From assembly GCF_947491715.1 (NCBI RefSeq), contig NZ_CANLKR010000001.1:372001-436000 (forward strand): a stretch of 64,000 nt of DNA, read 5' to 3'. The position numbers were made by a program, and so were the translations under genes. Below the pieces are notes generated by a model that saw only the letters and a program-made list of their open reading frames with translations, did not search any database and was not told the DNA's origin. Origin of the DNA: an uncultured Shewanella sp. (lineage in GTDB: Bacteria > Pseudomonadota > Gammaproteobacteria > Enterobacterales > Shewanellaceae). Shown here piece after piece: positions 56,053-64,000 of the stretch (positions are counted from its first letter, which is position 1; each line of letters starts with the position of its first letter).

Positions 56053-56529
56053 TTATATAATTGGATTGAATTGTTTACTCAGATTATTTTTAAAATTTTT
56101 AAGTTCGAACAAATGAGACCAAACTTTAGCTTTTTCTATAAACCTTTCAAGAGCATCAATAAAAATAGATAAGGTCAAGTCTTCTAGAAATAAATCATAA
56201 ATTTGTATAATGGATTTAGAGTCAGTATCTTGGGCCATTCTTACTCCCCCTGTTTCAATCCAATTATAATTGAATTGAAGTAATAGCTTAGTAATTATTT
56301 CTTCATTTATATTGGGGTGCTCTATCTCTGATTGAAAAACAACTTTATTATTATCACTGATATAAAAAACATCGACACAGAAATTTTCTGATAATGTAAT
56401 AGTCCAAGTCTGTTCATTATGGTGTATTATTACATCAGGATTAAGCGTTTTACCTAGCTCATCTATTATAAGACTCAAATTATTTAGTTTCGTCATACTC
56501 TTTTGACTCATTCTCAATTGAATAATCAT
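56053..56529 (-). CDS. putative CesT-family type III secretion chaperone
   Basis: Small acidic protein of 158 residues. The pattern of beta strands in the middle (WTITLSENFCVDVFYISDNNKVVFQSEI) and a C-terminal amphipathic helix (LTLSIFIDALERFIEKAKVWSHLF) fits the CesT/SycE class I chaperone fold. Such proteins keep one effector unfolded for export. Start uncertain: inner ATGs occur at residues 7 and 12. No injectisome genes in the window. Confidence 0.55.
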   Translation of the reverse strand: MIIQLRMSQKSMTKLNNLSLIIDELGKTLNPDVIIHHNEQTWTITLSENFCVDVFYISDNNKVVFQSEIEHPNINEEIITKLLLQFNYNWIETGGVRMAQDTDSKSIIQIYDLFLEDLTLSIFIDALERFIEKAKVWSHLFELKNFKNNLSKQFNPII

Positions 56530-56822
56530 TATTTTGTTTGTGTGGGAAACAATATATCAAAAAAAGAAAATGATTAAATAAAGTGGTATGACCTCGATTA
56601 ATGTATAATTGATTGTTAATTAGAAATTTGTATTTTCTTTTATCTTTATTTTTATAAGTAGTTTGTATTGTATTGTTTTTTTGTTTTTTGATTAATTTCT
56701 TATTAATATGTGATTAATTAATATTAATATTTTATCGGTAATTAAAGGATGAGTACTATGTGGTTTTTCGTCACTATTTTTACCTTCTAGGCGAGAATTC
56801 AACTCGCAAATGCAACATTAGT
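56530..56822. other. AT-rich spacer with probable IS30-type terminal end
   Basis: Almost pure A/T upstream of the chaperone gene. Around 56790-56818 the minus strand reads GTTGCATTTGCGAGTTGAAT, similar to IS30-family terminal repeats, and is followed by the transposase remnant. No ORF. Confidence 0.4.
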
Positions 56823-57116
56823 TTATGCCGTCTGAGGTGGCTTCTCAAATACTGCTTTAGACTGCTTATAAACAAGACACTTTTTTGGTCTTAAATTCAA
56901 CCGCTCTTGAACTTCTTTCTCCGTCACTCGACTTAAATCCCTGCATTTTGGGAAATACAGGCTCAGTAATCCATTAAATTTTTCATTTAACTCAAGTTTA
57001 TAAGATGGATAAGGATGAGTAAAATATGCCTTTGCTTCTAGTGCTCTTGCGACTGCTGCATGCTTTGCAAACTCGTCACCGTTATCGAAAATAATGGTGT
57101 GAATACTGCCTTTGTA
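56823..57116 (-). pseudogene. IS30-family transposase C-terminal remnant
   Basis: About 97 uninterrupted codons encode the end of an IS30-type DDE transposase: TIIFDNGDEFAKHAAVARAL, HPYPSYKLELNEKFNGLLSLYFPK, then RLNLRPKKCLVYK. The DNG Asp and ELNE Glu of the catalytic core are visible. The N-terminal two thirds are missing: the reading is cut where the second RibD-like fragment begins. Confidence 0.85.
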
Positions 57117-57121
57117 AGAAG

Positions 57122-57278
57122 AGGTTCATTGATGAAATAGTGATTACTCAGGTGTCATTTGCTAGGAGAAGGTATTCCATTGTTTGGGAAAATAAGTCAG
57201 GCCGTTAAACTTTACAATGCGTCGGCGAGAGTGTTTCCAAATGACTTCATTCAAGTGAAGCATCAGGTTGAATATTGA
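57122..57278 (+). pseudogene. second RibD/DHFR-like 3' fragment
   Basis: Clear relative of 54474-54629 at DNA level (shared TGATGAAAT-GTGATTACTCAGGTG, AATGCGTCGGCGA, CAGGTTGAATATTGA), with a small deletion that breaks the frame after CAGGTG. Only about 50 codons remain, directly abutting the IS30 remnant. Confidence 0.75.
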
Positions 57279-57417
57279 AAGTCATGGATGTATACCCGTG
57301 ATATTTGAATACTGGCTTGTGAGTATCAAACTTAATTCGTGCTTTTCTTCTATAATTTTTGAAATACTTAAATTTGTTATAACCCAATTATGTTAAATTA
57401 CTAACAAGGATAAGCGG

Positions 57418-57660
57418 ATGAGTGTCATTATATTTTTAGTCATTGGAGCAATAGCCGGTTGGGCTGCGGGTAACATAATGAAAGGCAGTGGCTTTGGTAT
57501 GCTAGGGAATATTGGTGTCGGGGTTGTTGGTGCAATACTGGGGGGCTTTTTGTTCAGTTTAATTGGATTAAATTCGACAGGTTTTGTTGGATCAGTGGTG
57601 ACGGCAATTGTTGGGGCGGTTATTTTATTGTTTATTGTCAGTAAAATAACTAATAAGTGA
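57418..57660 (+). CDS. GlsB/YeaQ/YmgE family stress-response membrane protein
   Basis: Protein of 80 residues with three hydrophobic, Gly-rich segments (IIFLVIGAIAGWAAG, MLGNIGVGVVGAILGGFLFSLIG, VVTAIVGAVILLFIV), the pattern of transglycosylase-associated small membrane proteins. Stress-linked; molecular role unknown. Ribosome site AAGGAT upstream. Confidence 0.85.
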   Translation: MSVIIFLVIGAIAGWAAGNIMKGSGFGMLGNIGVGVVGAILGGFLFSLIGLNSTGFVGSVVTAIVGAVILLFIVSKITNK

Positions 57661-57733
57661 TACTGATTTGATTGCGCGTTGTGAAAAGCTAAAATTGCTT
57701 ATTGTGAACTATGGATATAGATAATGAGATGCG

Positions 57734-58639
57734 CTATAAGTTTTTATTCGATATTAAATGTTGTTTAAACGTTTCTTGAATTGTTTCTAAGCACGTTGTC
57801 ACAATAAGCGGAGGTTTCAAACCATAGCCATGCAGCGCATGAACAGGGCTGGCTTTTAATGACTGACTGCTAAAAACAGGAATGAGTTGATTGTTGTTAA
57901 TTAGGGGCTGAGCGATAAAATCTGGAATGGCCGCAATGCCTGCACCCGATATGCATAATGCAATTAATGATGGCATTGAATACACACGACTGCTGGCAGT
58001 AAAGTGCATGGCATCAATAGCAGAAGATGATTGAAGTTGGTGGGTTATGTGCTTTCCTTGCCAGTGATTACCAATATAATTAAGTGTTTGGTGATGCTTG
58101 ATATCGATATCATTGTGTTCGCAAAAACTCGGACTTGCACACAATACATCGCAAAATGTCCCTAAAAAGCGTTGCTTTAAGTCATTAGAAGGAAGCTCAC
58201 CGACTCGAATGGCAATATCAATATGATGATCCATTAAATCCACTCGATCATCATTATCAATCAAATGAACATTGAGTTTTGGGTGTTGATGGATCAGTGC
58301 CCCGATAGCTGGCGCAATAAGCGTGTGCATAAAAGCATGGGGGGCGGTTATTTTGATTTCTCCAATGAGCTCGTGTTGACTATCTCGAGCCTGTTGCCAT
58401 GCATAATCCACTTGCTTGAGTATTTTCGTGCATTCATTATAAAAGGTTTTCCCTGCTGGGGTCAGTATTTGCTTTCTGGTGGTTCTGCGCAGTAAATTGA
58501 CATTTAATTCTTGCTCTAATTTTGTTAATTGCAGACTGAGCACTGACTTAGAAAGCCCCAAGGTCTCTGCAGCGGCAGTAATTGAACCTTTCTCTACAAT
58601 GGCAACAAAAACAGACATATGACGCAGGTATTGAAACAT
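57734..58639 (-). CDS. LysR family transcriptional regulator
   Basis: 301 residues: winged HTH (ITAAAETLGLSKSVLSLQLTKLEQEL, about 18-43) and LysR effector domain. It is divergent from the NTF2-like gene at 58772 and is the likely regulator of that gene. Confidence 0.9.
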   Translation of the reverse strand: MFQYLRHMSVFVAIVEKGSITAAAETLGLSKSVLSLQLTKLEQELNVNLLRRTTRKQILTPAGKTFYNECTKILKQVDYAWQQARDSQHELIGEIKITAPHAFMHTLIAPAIGALIHQHPKLNVHLIDNDDRVDLMDHHIDIAIRVGELPSNDLKQRFLGTFCDVLCASPSFCEHNDIDIKHHQTLNYIGNHWQGKHITHQLQSSSAIDAMHFTASSRVYSMPSLIALCISGAGIAAIPDFIAQPLINNNQLIPVFSSQSLKASPVHALHGYGLKPPLIVTTCLETIQETFKQHLISNKNL

Positions 58640-58771
58640 AATCGGTGAAGGCCTTTTATTTATTGTTCTATTTAATAAAACAGTTATTTATATTTTATTC
58701 TGTTTTTATAAAAAAGCGAGCAGTTTAAGATAGCGGATCTCAACAATACTGTGATGATACAGAGGCCAGTC

Positions 58772-59149
58772 ATGAAAAATGAACAGCAATTATTAGAGGC
58801 GGTACAGCAAGCCAGTCAACGTTGGAAAGAGGGCTTTAATAGTCAAAATGCAACAATGTGTGCAGAGCAATATGAAATATTTGCAACGATGCACGCAAGA
58901 CCTTTTGGAGAGTTTACAGGTAGAGAGCAAATAGAATCTTTTTGGCAAGGATTGATGGAGCAAGGTTTTGACAATGTTGATTATATAGCGCCAAAGCTTG
59001 AAGTGATTGATGATAAAACAGTGCAACTGAGTTCAAAATGGCAGATGAATAAAGCCCACGGAGTGATCCATAAAGAACGTTGGATCATGCAAGATGATGG
59101 TTGTGCAAGATTAAGTCATGATGATTTTGAGGTGTTAGGAGAAAGGTAA
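58772..59149 (+). CDS. SnoaL/NTF2-like protein
   Basis: Protein of 125 residues with the cone-shaped NTF2-like fold: WKEGFNSQNATMCAEQYEIFATMHARPFGEFTGREQIESFWQGLMEQGF followed by beta strands. Family members include ketosteroid-isomerase-like enzymes and small binding proteins. ATG 58772 has AGAGG upstream and is preferred to GTG 58751. An intrinsic terminator follows. Confidence 0.8.
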   Translation: MKNEQQLLEAVQQASQRWKEGFNSQNATMCAEQYEIFATMHARPFGEFTGREQIESFWQGLMEQGFDNVDYIAPKLEVIDDKTVQLSSKWQMNKAHGVIHKERWIMQDDGCARLSHDDFEVLGER

Positions 59150-59191
59150 GTTTTAAATGTTATCAGTAATGCGTATTCCTATAACTCAAAC

Positions 59192-59222
59192 AGCGAATGT
59201 ATTGCCATTCGCTTTTTTTTTT
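59192..59222 (+). terminator. intrinsic terminator of the NTF2-like gene
   Basis: AGCGAATG (59192-59199) pairs with CATTCGCT (59206-59213), followed by an unbroken T run to 59222. Textbook rho-independent terminator. Confidence 0.9.
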
Positions 59223-59328
59223 AAGATAAGTAACACTAGGGGTTGTTTATTTCAGACAGTATTTAACCACGAACGATCCACAGTCACTAGTGGCTAACGG
59301 ATTGAGTGGTAAAACATAGGAAGGTACA

Positions 59329-59784
59329 GTGACAAGGACAAATGTGAAAAAGGATGGTATTCACTGGAAAGCGTTAGAGCAGAATATTTATGATTATATC
59401 GATTTAAGGTACCGTTGTGAGCTTGATGGCCGTTATTGTGTGCATGTACCGTTAACCGAAAAAACAGCCAATCATTTTCAAAGTTTTCATGCTGCTTTCC
59501 AATTTGCTGCTGCGGAATCTTTAGGTGGAATAGTGATTTTTGAAACGCGAAAAGAGCGCGCTTACACTCCGTTGGTGAGAAGTGTTAGTATTGATTTTAA
59601 GAAGCCTGCGATGACAGATCTTTATGCTGAAGCACTTTTTTCAGCAGTAGATAGCAAGAAAATGAATCTTGCTATGGCCACTACTGGTCGTTATGATTTT
59701 CCGTTGACTATCGAGATTAGCAATACTGACAATGAAGTGGTTTCTATTTTGAACGCTGAGTATGCTGTTCGAATACTGTCTTAA
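59329..59784 (+). CDS. DUF4442/PaaI-like hotdog-fold protein
   Basis: Protein of 151 residues. VPLTEKTANHFQSFHAAFQFAAAESLGG and the following FKKPAMTDLYAEA suggest the hotdog fold of DUF4442/YiiD-C thioesterase-like proteins. The substrate would be an acyl-thioester if it is active. GTG start with GGAAGG close upstream. A hairpin lies after the gene. Confidence 0.65.
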   Translation: MTRTNVKKDGIHWKALEQNIYDYIDLRYRCELDGRYCVHVPLTEKTANHFQSFHAAFQFAAAESLGGIVIFETRKERAYTPLVRSVSIDFKKPAMTDLYAEALFSAVDSKKMNLAMATTGRYDFPLTIEISNTDNEVVSILNAEYAVRILS

Positions 59785-59875
59785 GAATGTTTATTCAGAC
59801 AGTTATAACCCGCTTTTACTCTTTTTGTCTAAAGGTGTAAACTGAAAGCGTATGCACGAGTGGTTTTTTATTCTT

Positions 59876-59898
59876 TGAGCCTCATTGTTAGAGGCTCA
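59876..59898 (+). terminator. hairpin downstream of the hotdog-fold gene
   Basis: TGAGCCTC at 59876-59883 pairs with GAGGCTCA at 59891-59898 (7-base loop), followed by TTCTT. Likely a terminator separating the gene from idi. Confidence 0.55.
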
Positions 59899-59974
59899 TT
59901 CTTAGAAGATACAGTGAGCCAGAGTCATTCATTTCCTAGCAGTGATACCTAAGCAGTAAGGTAAGGGGGAGAGG

Positions 59975-60559
59975 TTGGATAAGTGGGTTAATAATGGGCT
60001 TCATCATAGAGATCCATCATTAAATGATATGTTGGTCACGGTCGATAAAAATGATGATGTCACGGGGTATGAAACGAAATTACGATGTCATCAAGGTCAA
60101 GGGGTGCTTCATCGCGCTTTTTCATTGTTTGTCTTTAATAGTGAGCAGCAATTATTAGTGCAGCAGCGCAGTGCATTAAAGCCTTTATGGCCGTTATTTT
60201 GGTCTAATAGTGTTTGTAGCCATCCACGTCAAGATGAACCGTTTGAAGAGGCTGTTAATCGACGTTTACAAGAAGAGATTGGAGCAAGCAGTCAGTTGAT
60301 TTATTTGTATCAATTTGAATATCAGGCTTCTTATTTAGATGTGGGTGCTGAGCATGAAATGTGCTCTGTGTATATTGGCAAAATTGAGCCAGCTATTTGT
60401 GTCGATCCCGCTGAAGTTGCGGACACAGAATTTATGAGTATTGAAGCCGTCAATAGGTTAATGATAGCCTCTCCTGAGCGATTAACACCTTGGTTTAAAA
60501 TGGAGTGGAAAAGACTGATGTCAGAGCATCGTGATGAGATTGATGCATTGTTTCGTTAA
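59975..60559 (+). CDS. idi: isopentenyl-diphosphate delta-isomerase type 1
   Basis: Nudix-fold enzyme of 194 residues converting IPP to DMAPP. LHRAFSLFVFN, then SVCSHPR with the catalytic Cys, the Nudix-like RRLQEEIG, and later AEHEMCSVYIG match type 1 Idi. TTG start with a strong GGGGGAGAGG just before it. A single gene. Confidence 0.92.
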   Translation: MDKWVNNGLHHRDPSLNDMLVTVDKNDDVTGYETKLRCHQGQGVLHRAFSLFVFNSEQQLLVQQRSALKPLWPLFWSNSVCSHPRQDEPFEEAVNRRLQEEIGASSQLIYLYQFEYQASYLDVGAEHEMCSVYIGKIEPAICVDPAEVADTEFMSIEAVNRLMIASPERLTPWFKMEWKRLMSEHRDEIDALFR

Positions 60560-60600
60560 TGTTATTGTTCAATGGATTGAACATTTTCCAAACTAGAGTG

Positions 60601-61035
60601 TCAATGGGTTTTATCGACTTTGCTTATCGCCTTATCAGTTGTTAAATGTGAATGGGTCTGAAAAATTTGTTTTTCAAAGGCTTCAAGCTCGGGATCAATA
60701 TTGTCACTGGCGGATCCTATTGAGTCTGAGGATGCCATTCTTGGACCTGTTGTAATGTTTTTTTTGCTTGTTTGAGAAGATGTCTCAAAAGCCGAGAGAG
60801 ATGTCGACTGTGATTGGCTTTTCCCCCAGCGGTATTCTGTAGCGATAAGCTCTCTTCGGCAGTAACGATGATAATGTCGCAGTAGAAAAAACATTAACCT
60901 GAATATTTTTATGATATTAGGTCTTTTCCCTCCTGTCTGCCATTGCTTTAATTGAAAGGGGCACATCTTCATGATCAGGCCAAGCTGATGTTGGGTTAAA
61001 TTAAAACATTCACAGAGGCTATCCATTTCGGTCAC
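60601..61035 (-). CDS. hypothetical protein with HTH-like N-terminus
   Basis: Protein of 144 residues. CFNLTQHQLGLIMKMCPFQLKQWQTGGKRPNI resembles a Cro/XRE-like HTH with the W..G.R.P ending; the second half is Ser/Thr-rich and probably disordered. GTG start with AAAGGA eight bases upstream. Role unknown. Confidence 0.5.
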   Translation of the reverse strand: MTEMDSLCECFNLTQHQLGLIMKMCPFQLKQWQTGGKRPNIIKIFRLMFFLLRHYHRYCRRELIATEYRWGKSQSQSTSLSAFETSSQTSKKNITTGPRMASSDSIGSASDNIDPELEAFEKQIFQTHSHLTTDKAISKVDKTH

Positions 61036-61246
61036 GCGTATATTCCTTTATGTTTACTGACATCCATTTGTTACTTTGTCATTGAATTGGCTGATTTGCT
61101 TCCATTATTGGGCTTGATGCCGCCATGCAAAGAGTCATTGGCCATTCCATATATTGATTTTTTAGTGAATTACAGTTTTCATGCATTAATTTTATTATTT
61201 TTTCAGTTGATCTTAAGTCTTGTTTATCCCTATTGAATATCAAATG

Positions 61247-61936
61247 TTAAATCACAGCGGATGATATCGGCTTAGGTCGGCTCGAACGGGCAGCAAAGTA
61301 TGCCATGACAACATATAATATTAATTCGGCTAAGTTGAGAGGTAACCGCATAACGAGGTAAATATTATAGAAAAACATAGGCTGATAAGGCACAAAAAAA
61401 TCGCCTAAAATATGATTATTGCGAATGATATCTTCTACTAAGGCTATTATATTGATAATAACACCAACACAATAAAGGCTCATCAATAAGTATTCTTGCG
61501 GTATACGTCGGTAATAGACATTGAGTCCAAGTGTTTGAGCAAGAATGCCGCGATAAAAAATAAGGAATATGACAAGCAGCTCCAAGCCAATACCAGTACA
61601 GTAAAAAATCCAGCTAGGAGGTATTGTTAATAAATTTTTATTTATCAATATGATATAAATTATTTTCCCCCCCATAGGTATTGACAAAAAATACAGCCAA
61701 TTAGGGTAGTGTCGACAATAAAATAAGCACAATATCGGAATAAACACAAAAGTAAAGTGAGCTAACCAATAGGTATCGGGGAAAATGACTGAAAGAATAT
61801 TAAATAGGGTAGCACAAGCAAAAAAACCAAAAATAGTTAACCACAGAGCTGATTTTGTCTGAGAATAATAAAATAAACTCAAGGTGATCGAACATGAGCC
61901 GATTAATATTGCTAAGATAATAAGGTGATTTTCCAT
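61247..61936 (-). CDS. seven-helix membrane protein, unknown
   Basis: Integral membrane protein of 229 residues with about seven hydrophobic segments and few charged loops. Not a recognised family; the layout is like bacterial sensory or 7TM-type input modules without an output domain. It starts 27 bp after a small 58-codon ORF on the same strand. Confidence 0.6.
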   Translation of the reverse strand: MENHLIILAILIGSCSITLSLFYYSQTKSALWLTIFGFFACATLFNILSVIFPDTYWLAHFTFVFIPILCLFYCRHYPNWLYFLSIPMGGKIIYIILINKNLLTIPPSWIFYCTGIGLELLVIFLIFYRGILAQTLGLNVYYRRIPQEYLLMSLYCVGVIINIIALVEDIIRNNHILGDFFVPYQPMFFYNIYLVMRLPLNLAELILYVVMAYFAARSSRPKPISSAVI

Positions 61937-61963
61937 ATCTGATCCTAATTTATCGAAATAACA

Positions 61964-62140
61964 TTAATTTACTCTTTCCGTCACTTGTCGCTTAGTTCTG
62001 GCAGACATTGCACTATTTATTGATGCAATAGTGCTCGTCATGAGTTCAGTGATTGGCAGGTGCTGATGAGTCGCAATGCTTGTTTGGTTATCAATGAATT
62101 GAGAGGCATGATTTGTGGCGATTGACATATCCATTGACAT
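61964..62140 (-). CDS. small protein of 58 residues, unknown
   Basis: Short ORF with GGAA nine bases ahead of its ATG, starting MSMDMSIATNHASQFIDNQ and ending VTERVN. Ser/Thr/Ala-rich, no membrane segment. It probably heads a transcript with the seven-helix gene. Its reality depends on the ribosome site and position only. Confidence 0.4.
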   Translation of the reverse strand: MSMDMSIATNHASQFIDNQTSIATHQHLPITELMTSTIASINSAMSARTKRQVTERVN

Positions 62141-62370
62141 TATATATTTCCTTATTTAAATAAACTGTTTGCTAAGCAAAAAAACGCATTGCGTAGCAAG
62201 TTTTAGTCTCTTTCCTAGACACTTTTTCTGTTAATTTACCACCGAACTTTTTACAACATGTTGATTTAAATTAATTAACAAATGCTTGGGATTAAACCGT
62301 TAATTTCATTTAATGTCAATGATTTTTTATTAACAAAGTCTATTAAATCAACATGAAAGCGGTGATAACT

Positions 62371-62386
62371 TGGCCTCAAATTTGCA
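62371..62386 (+). promoter_or_regulatory. sigma-54 promoter of flhA
   Basis: TGGCCTCAAATTTGCA has the exact -24/-12 spacing of RpoN promoters. The transcription start would be near 62397, 27 nt before the flhA ATG. flhA transcription is thus independent of the fliE operon. Confidence 0.75.
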
Positions 62387-62423
62387 TTTTAGCGGAATAT
62401 GTCAAAGTTTGGGCACAGTGATC

Positions 62424-64000
62424 ATGGGCGTAAAAGCCAGTTTGGAGCAATTAAAACAGTTAAAACCAATACACTTTAAGGGAATAGGTACCCCGTTATT
62501 GGTTTTAGCTGCACTGGCGATGATAGTACTTCCTATGCCGCCTTTTTTATTGGACATGTTATTTTCTTTTAATATTGGTCTAGCGCTTATGGTACTGCTG
62601 GTGGCCATTTATGCGGATAGGCCGTTAGATTTTGCGGCTTTCCCTACCGTATTATTAGTAGCGACTTTACTCCGCTTAGCGTTAAATGTAGCGTCGACTC
62701 GAGTGGTGTTACTTGAAGGACATAATGGTGGTGATGCTGCTGGTAAAGTCATTGAAGCATTTGGTTCAGTGGTGATCGGTGGTAATTATGCCGTTGGCTT
62801 AGTCGTTTTCCTTATTCTCATTATTATCAATTTTGCGGTTGTGACCAAAGGCGCGGGCAGGATTTCAGAGGTGAGTGCTCGCTTTACACTTGATGCTATG
62901 CCTGGAAAGCAAATGGCGATAGATGCGGATCTTAATGCAGGCACCTTAAATCAAGAACAAGCTCGTTTACGCCGAGCTGAAGTAACAAAAGAAGCGGATT
63001 TTTATGGAGCGATGGATGGGGCGTCTAAATTTGTTAAAGGTGATGCCATTGCTGGGATTTTAATTTTGGTGATTAATATTCTAGGGGGCTTTGTGATTGG
63101 AATGGCTCAACATGGGTTGACTTTCTCTTCTGCCCTTGAAATTTATACGCTACTGACGATAGGGGATGGATTGGTAGCACAAATTCCAGGGTTGCTGTTG
63201 TCCATTGCTGCAGCGCTAATGGTGACGCGCCAAAATGAGTCCGGTGATATGGGGCAAATGGTTATAAGCCAAATGTTTGATAATCCCAAATCGCTGCTCA
63301 TTGCTGCGGGGGTGATGTTTATTATGGGGATTGTACCTGGAATGCCACATTTGGTGTTTATCAGTTTAAGTCTTTGTATTTTTGCTGCCGCCTATTTTAT
63401 ACAGCGAAAGAAAAAAACGGAAATGGCAACATCGCTGGCGTTGGTTGAGTCGGATCAGACAGATAAAATGAACAATGAACCTAAAGAGTTGAGCTGGGAT
63501 GATGTGCAGCATGTTGATACTGTGGGTTTGGAAGTGGGCTATCGCTTAATTCCTTTAGTGGATAAAGGCCAAGGTGGCGAATTATTGAATCGAATAAAAG
63601 GTGTGCGGAAGAAATTATCCCAAGAACTTGGCTTTTTGGTGCCTGCTGTACATATTCGCGATAATTTGGATTTAGCCCCTAATAGCTATCGAATATCGCT
63701 CATGGGAGTGAGCTCTGGGGAAGCTGAAATTCGTCATGATTGCGAGCTTGCCATTAACCCCGGTCAAGTTTTTGGGCAATTGGAGGGTGTTGTGACACGG
63801 GACCCTGCGTTTAATTTAGAGGCCGTTTGGATAGCTCCCAGTAGCCGTGAACATGCCCAAACTTTAGGGTATACCGTAGTTGATGCCGCAACTGTGGTTG
63901 CAACACATTTGAGTCAATTGCTATCGAATAATGCCTCTAAGTTACTGGGGTATGAGGAAGTACAGCAGCTGATGGACATGTTAAAGGAGGCTTCACCTAA
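62424..64000 (+). CDS. flhA: flagellar biosynthesis protein FlhA (cut by window end)
   Basis: First about 525 residues of FlhA, the export-gate nonamer. N-terminal membrane domain with VLPMPPFLLDMLFSFNIGLALMVLLVAIY and the FHIPEP-type segment FPTVLLVATLLRLALNVASTR; the cytoplasmic domain begins near residue 335. An in-frame GTG at 62418 would add two residues. The C-terminal part lies beyond base 64000. Confidence 0.95.
   Translation, partial: MGVKASLEQLKQLKPIHFKGIGTPLLVLAALAMIVLPMPPFLLDMLFSFNIGLALMVLLVAIYADRPLDFAAFPTVLLVATLLRLALNVASTRVVLLEGHNGGDAAGKVIEAFGSVVIGGNYAVGLVVFLILIIINFAVVTKGAGRISEVSARFTLDAMPGKQMAIDADLNAGTLNQEQARLRRAEVTKEADFYGAMDGASKFVKGDAIAGILILVINILGGFVIGMAQHGLTFSSALEIYTLLTIGDGLVAQIPGLLLSIAAALMVTRQNESGDMGQMVISQMFDNPKSLLIAAGVMFIMGIVPGMPHLVFISLSLCIFAAAYFIQRKKKTEMATSLALVESDQTDKMNNEPKELSWDDVQHVDTVGLEVGYRLIPLVDKGQGGELLNRIKGVRKKLSQELGFLVPAVHIRDNLDLAPNSYRISLMGVSSGEAEIRHDCELAINPGQVFGQLEGVVTRDPAFNLEAVWIAPSSREHAQTLGYTVVDAATVVATHLSQLLSNNASKLLGYEEVQQLMDMLKEASP

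Noticed and set aside
62402..62608. minus-strand ORF opposite the flhA start
   Set aside because: It is antisense to the conserved FlhA N-terminus, which is clearly coding.
1..64000. tRNA, rRNA, riboswitch and CRISPR features
   Set aside because: Reading the intergenic regions showed no cloverleaf, rRNA segment, known riboswitch core or regularly spaced repeat array; a covariance-model scan would be needed to exclude weak ones.

Overview
The window looks like chromosomal DNA of a marine gammaproteobacterium close to Shewanella (order Alteromonadales). The reasons are the csiV-mfd-pilZ-lolCDE block, a queF/syd divergent pair, DUF2986 and DUF2310 proteins, and a polar-type flagellar export/motor operon (fliE to flhB with fliK, fliL and fliO) of the Shewanella/Vibrio kind. 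The genus is inferred from gene content and order; there is no rRNA in the window. I saw no tRNA, rRNA, CRISPR array or complete prophage.

Layout. (1) 1-9.8 kb, housekeeping: an SDR, csiV and mfd on the minus strand, a PilZ-like gene, and lolC-lolD-lolE. (2) 9.9-23.4 kb, metabolism and transport: TAXI-type TRAP transporter, YecM, an L,D-transpeptidase-like protein, a voltage-gated-type K+ channel with a C-terminal zinc ribbon, a MATE pump, YqfB, a rhodanese, an orphan coiled-coil protein in an AT-rich gap, an MFS carrier, and a LysR/monooxygenase/DUF2798 module. (3) 23.4-31.9 kb, accessory genes: a secreted GEVED-type phosphoesterase, a beta-barrel protein, a CHRD protein, then a compact five-gene minus-strand operon (thermostable-hemolysin/GNAT-like protein, AMP-forming ligase, heme-oxygenase-like diiron enzyme, SDR, TPR protein) that looks like an uncharacterised small-molecule pathway. 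It is preceded by almost 1 kb of gene-poor AT-rich DNA. (4) 31.9-34.8 kb: queF, syd, a DUF2310 zinc-ribbon gene. (5) 35-49.3 kb: fliEFGHIJKLMNOPQR-flhB, led by a well-spaced sigma-54 promoter. This operon has been disturbed repeatedly. Two ~262-bp MITE-like repeats in opposite orientation sit at fliI/fliJ and fliM/fliN, a 104-bp tandem triplication sits at the fliP/fliQ junction, and a dead copy of the flhB 5' end precedes flhB. (6) 49.3-62.4 kb: a 13-kb accessory stretch separating flhB from flhA. It holds an orphan integron-type gene cassette with an attC site, a serine beta-lactamase-family gene, a ptsP-like gene, an AT-rich islet (putative type III chaperone and effector pair) bounded by two broken RibD-like fragments and an IS30 transposase remnant, then glsB, a LysR gene, small enzymes and idi. 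(7) 62.4 kb to the end: flhA with its own sigma-54 promoter, cut by the window edge.

How the genes work together. LolCDE releases lipoproteins from the inner membrane; CsiV and the L,D-transpeptidase-like protein act on the wall; Mfd couples transcription to repair. The fli/flh genes build the basal body, export gate and C-ring switch. The accessory block between flhB and flhA and the five-gene operon at 26.6-31.0 kb are the parts most likely to hold undescribed biology.
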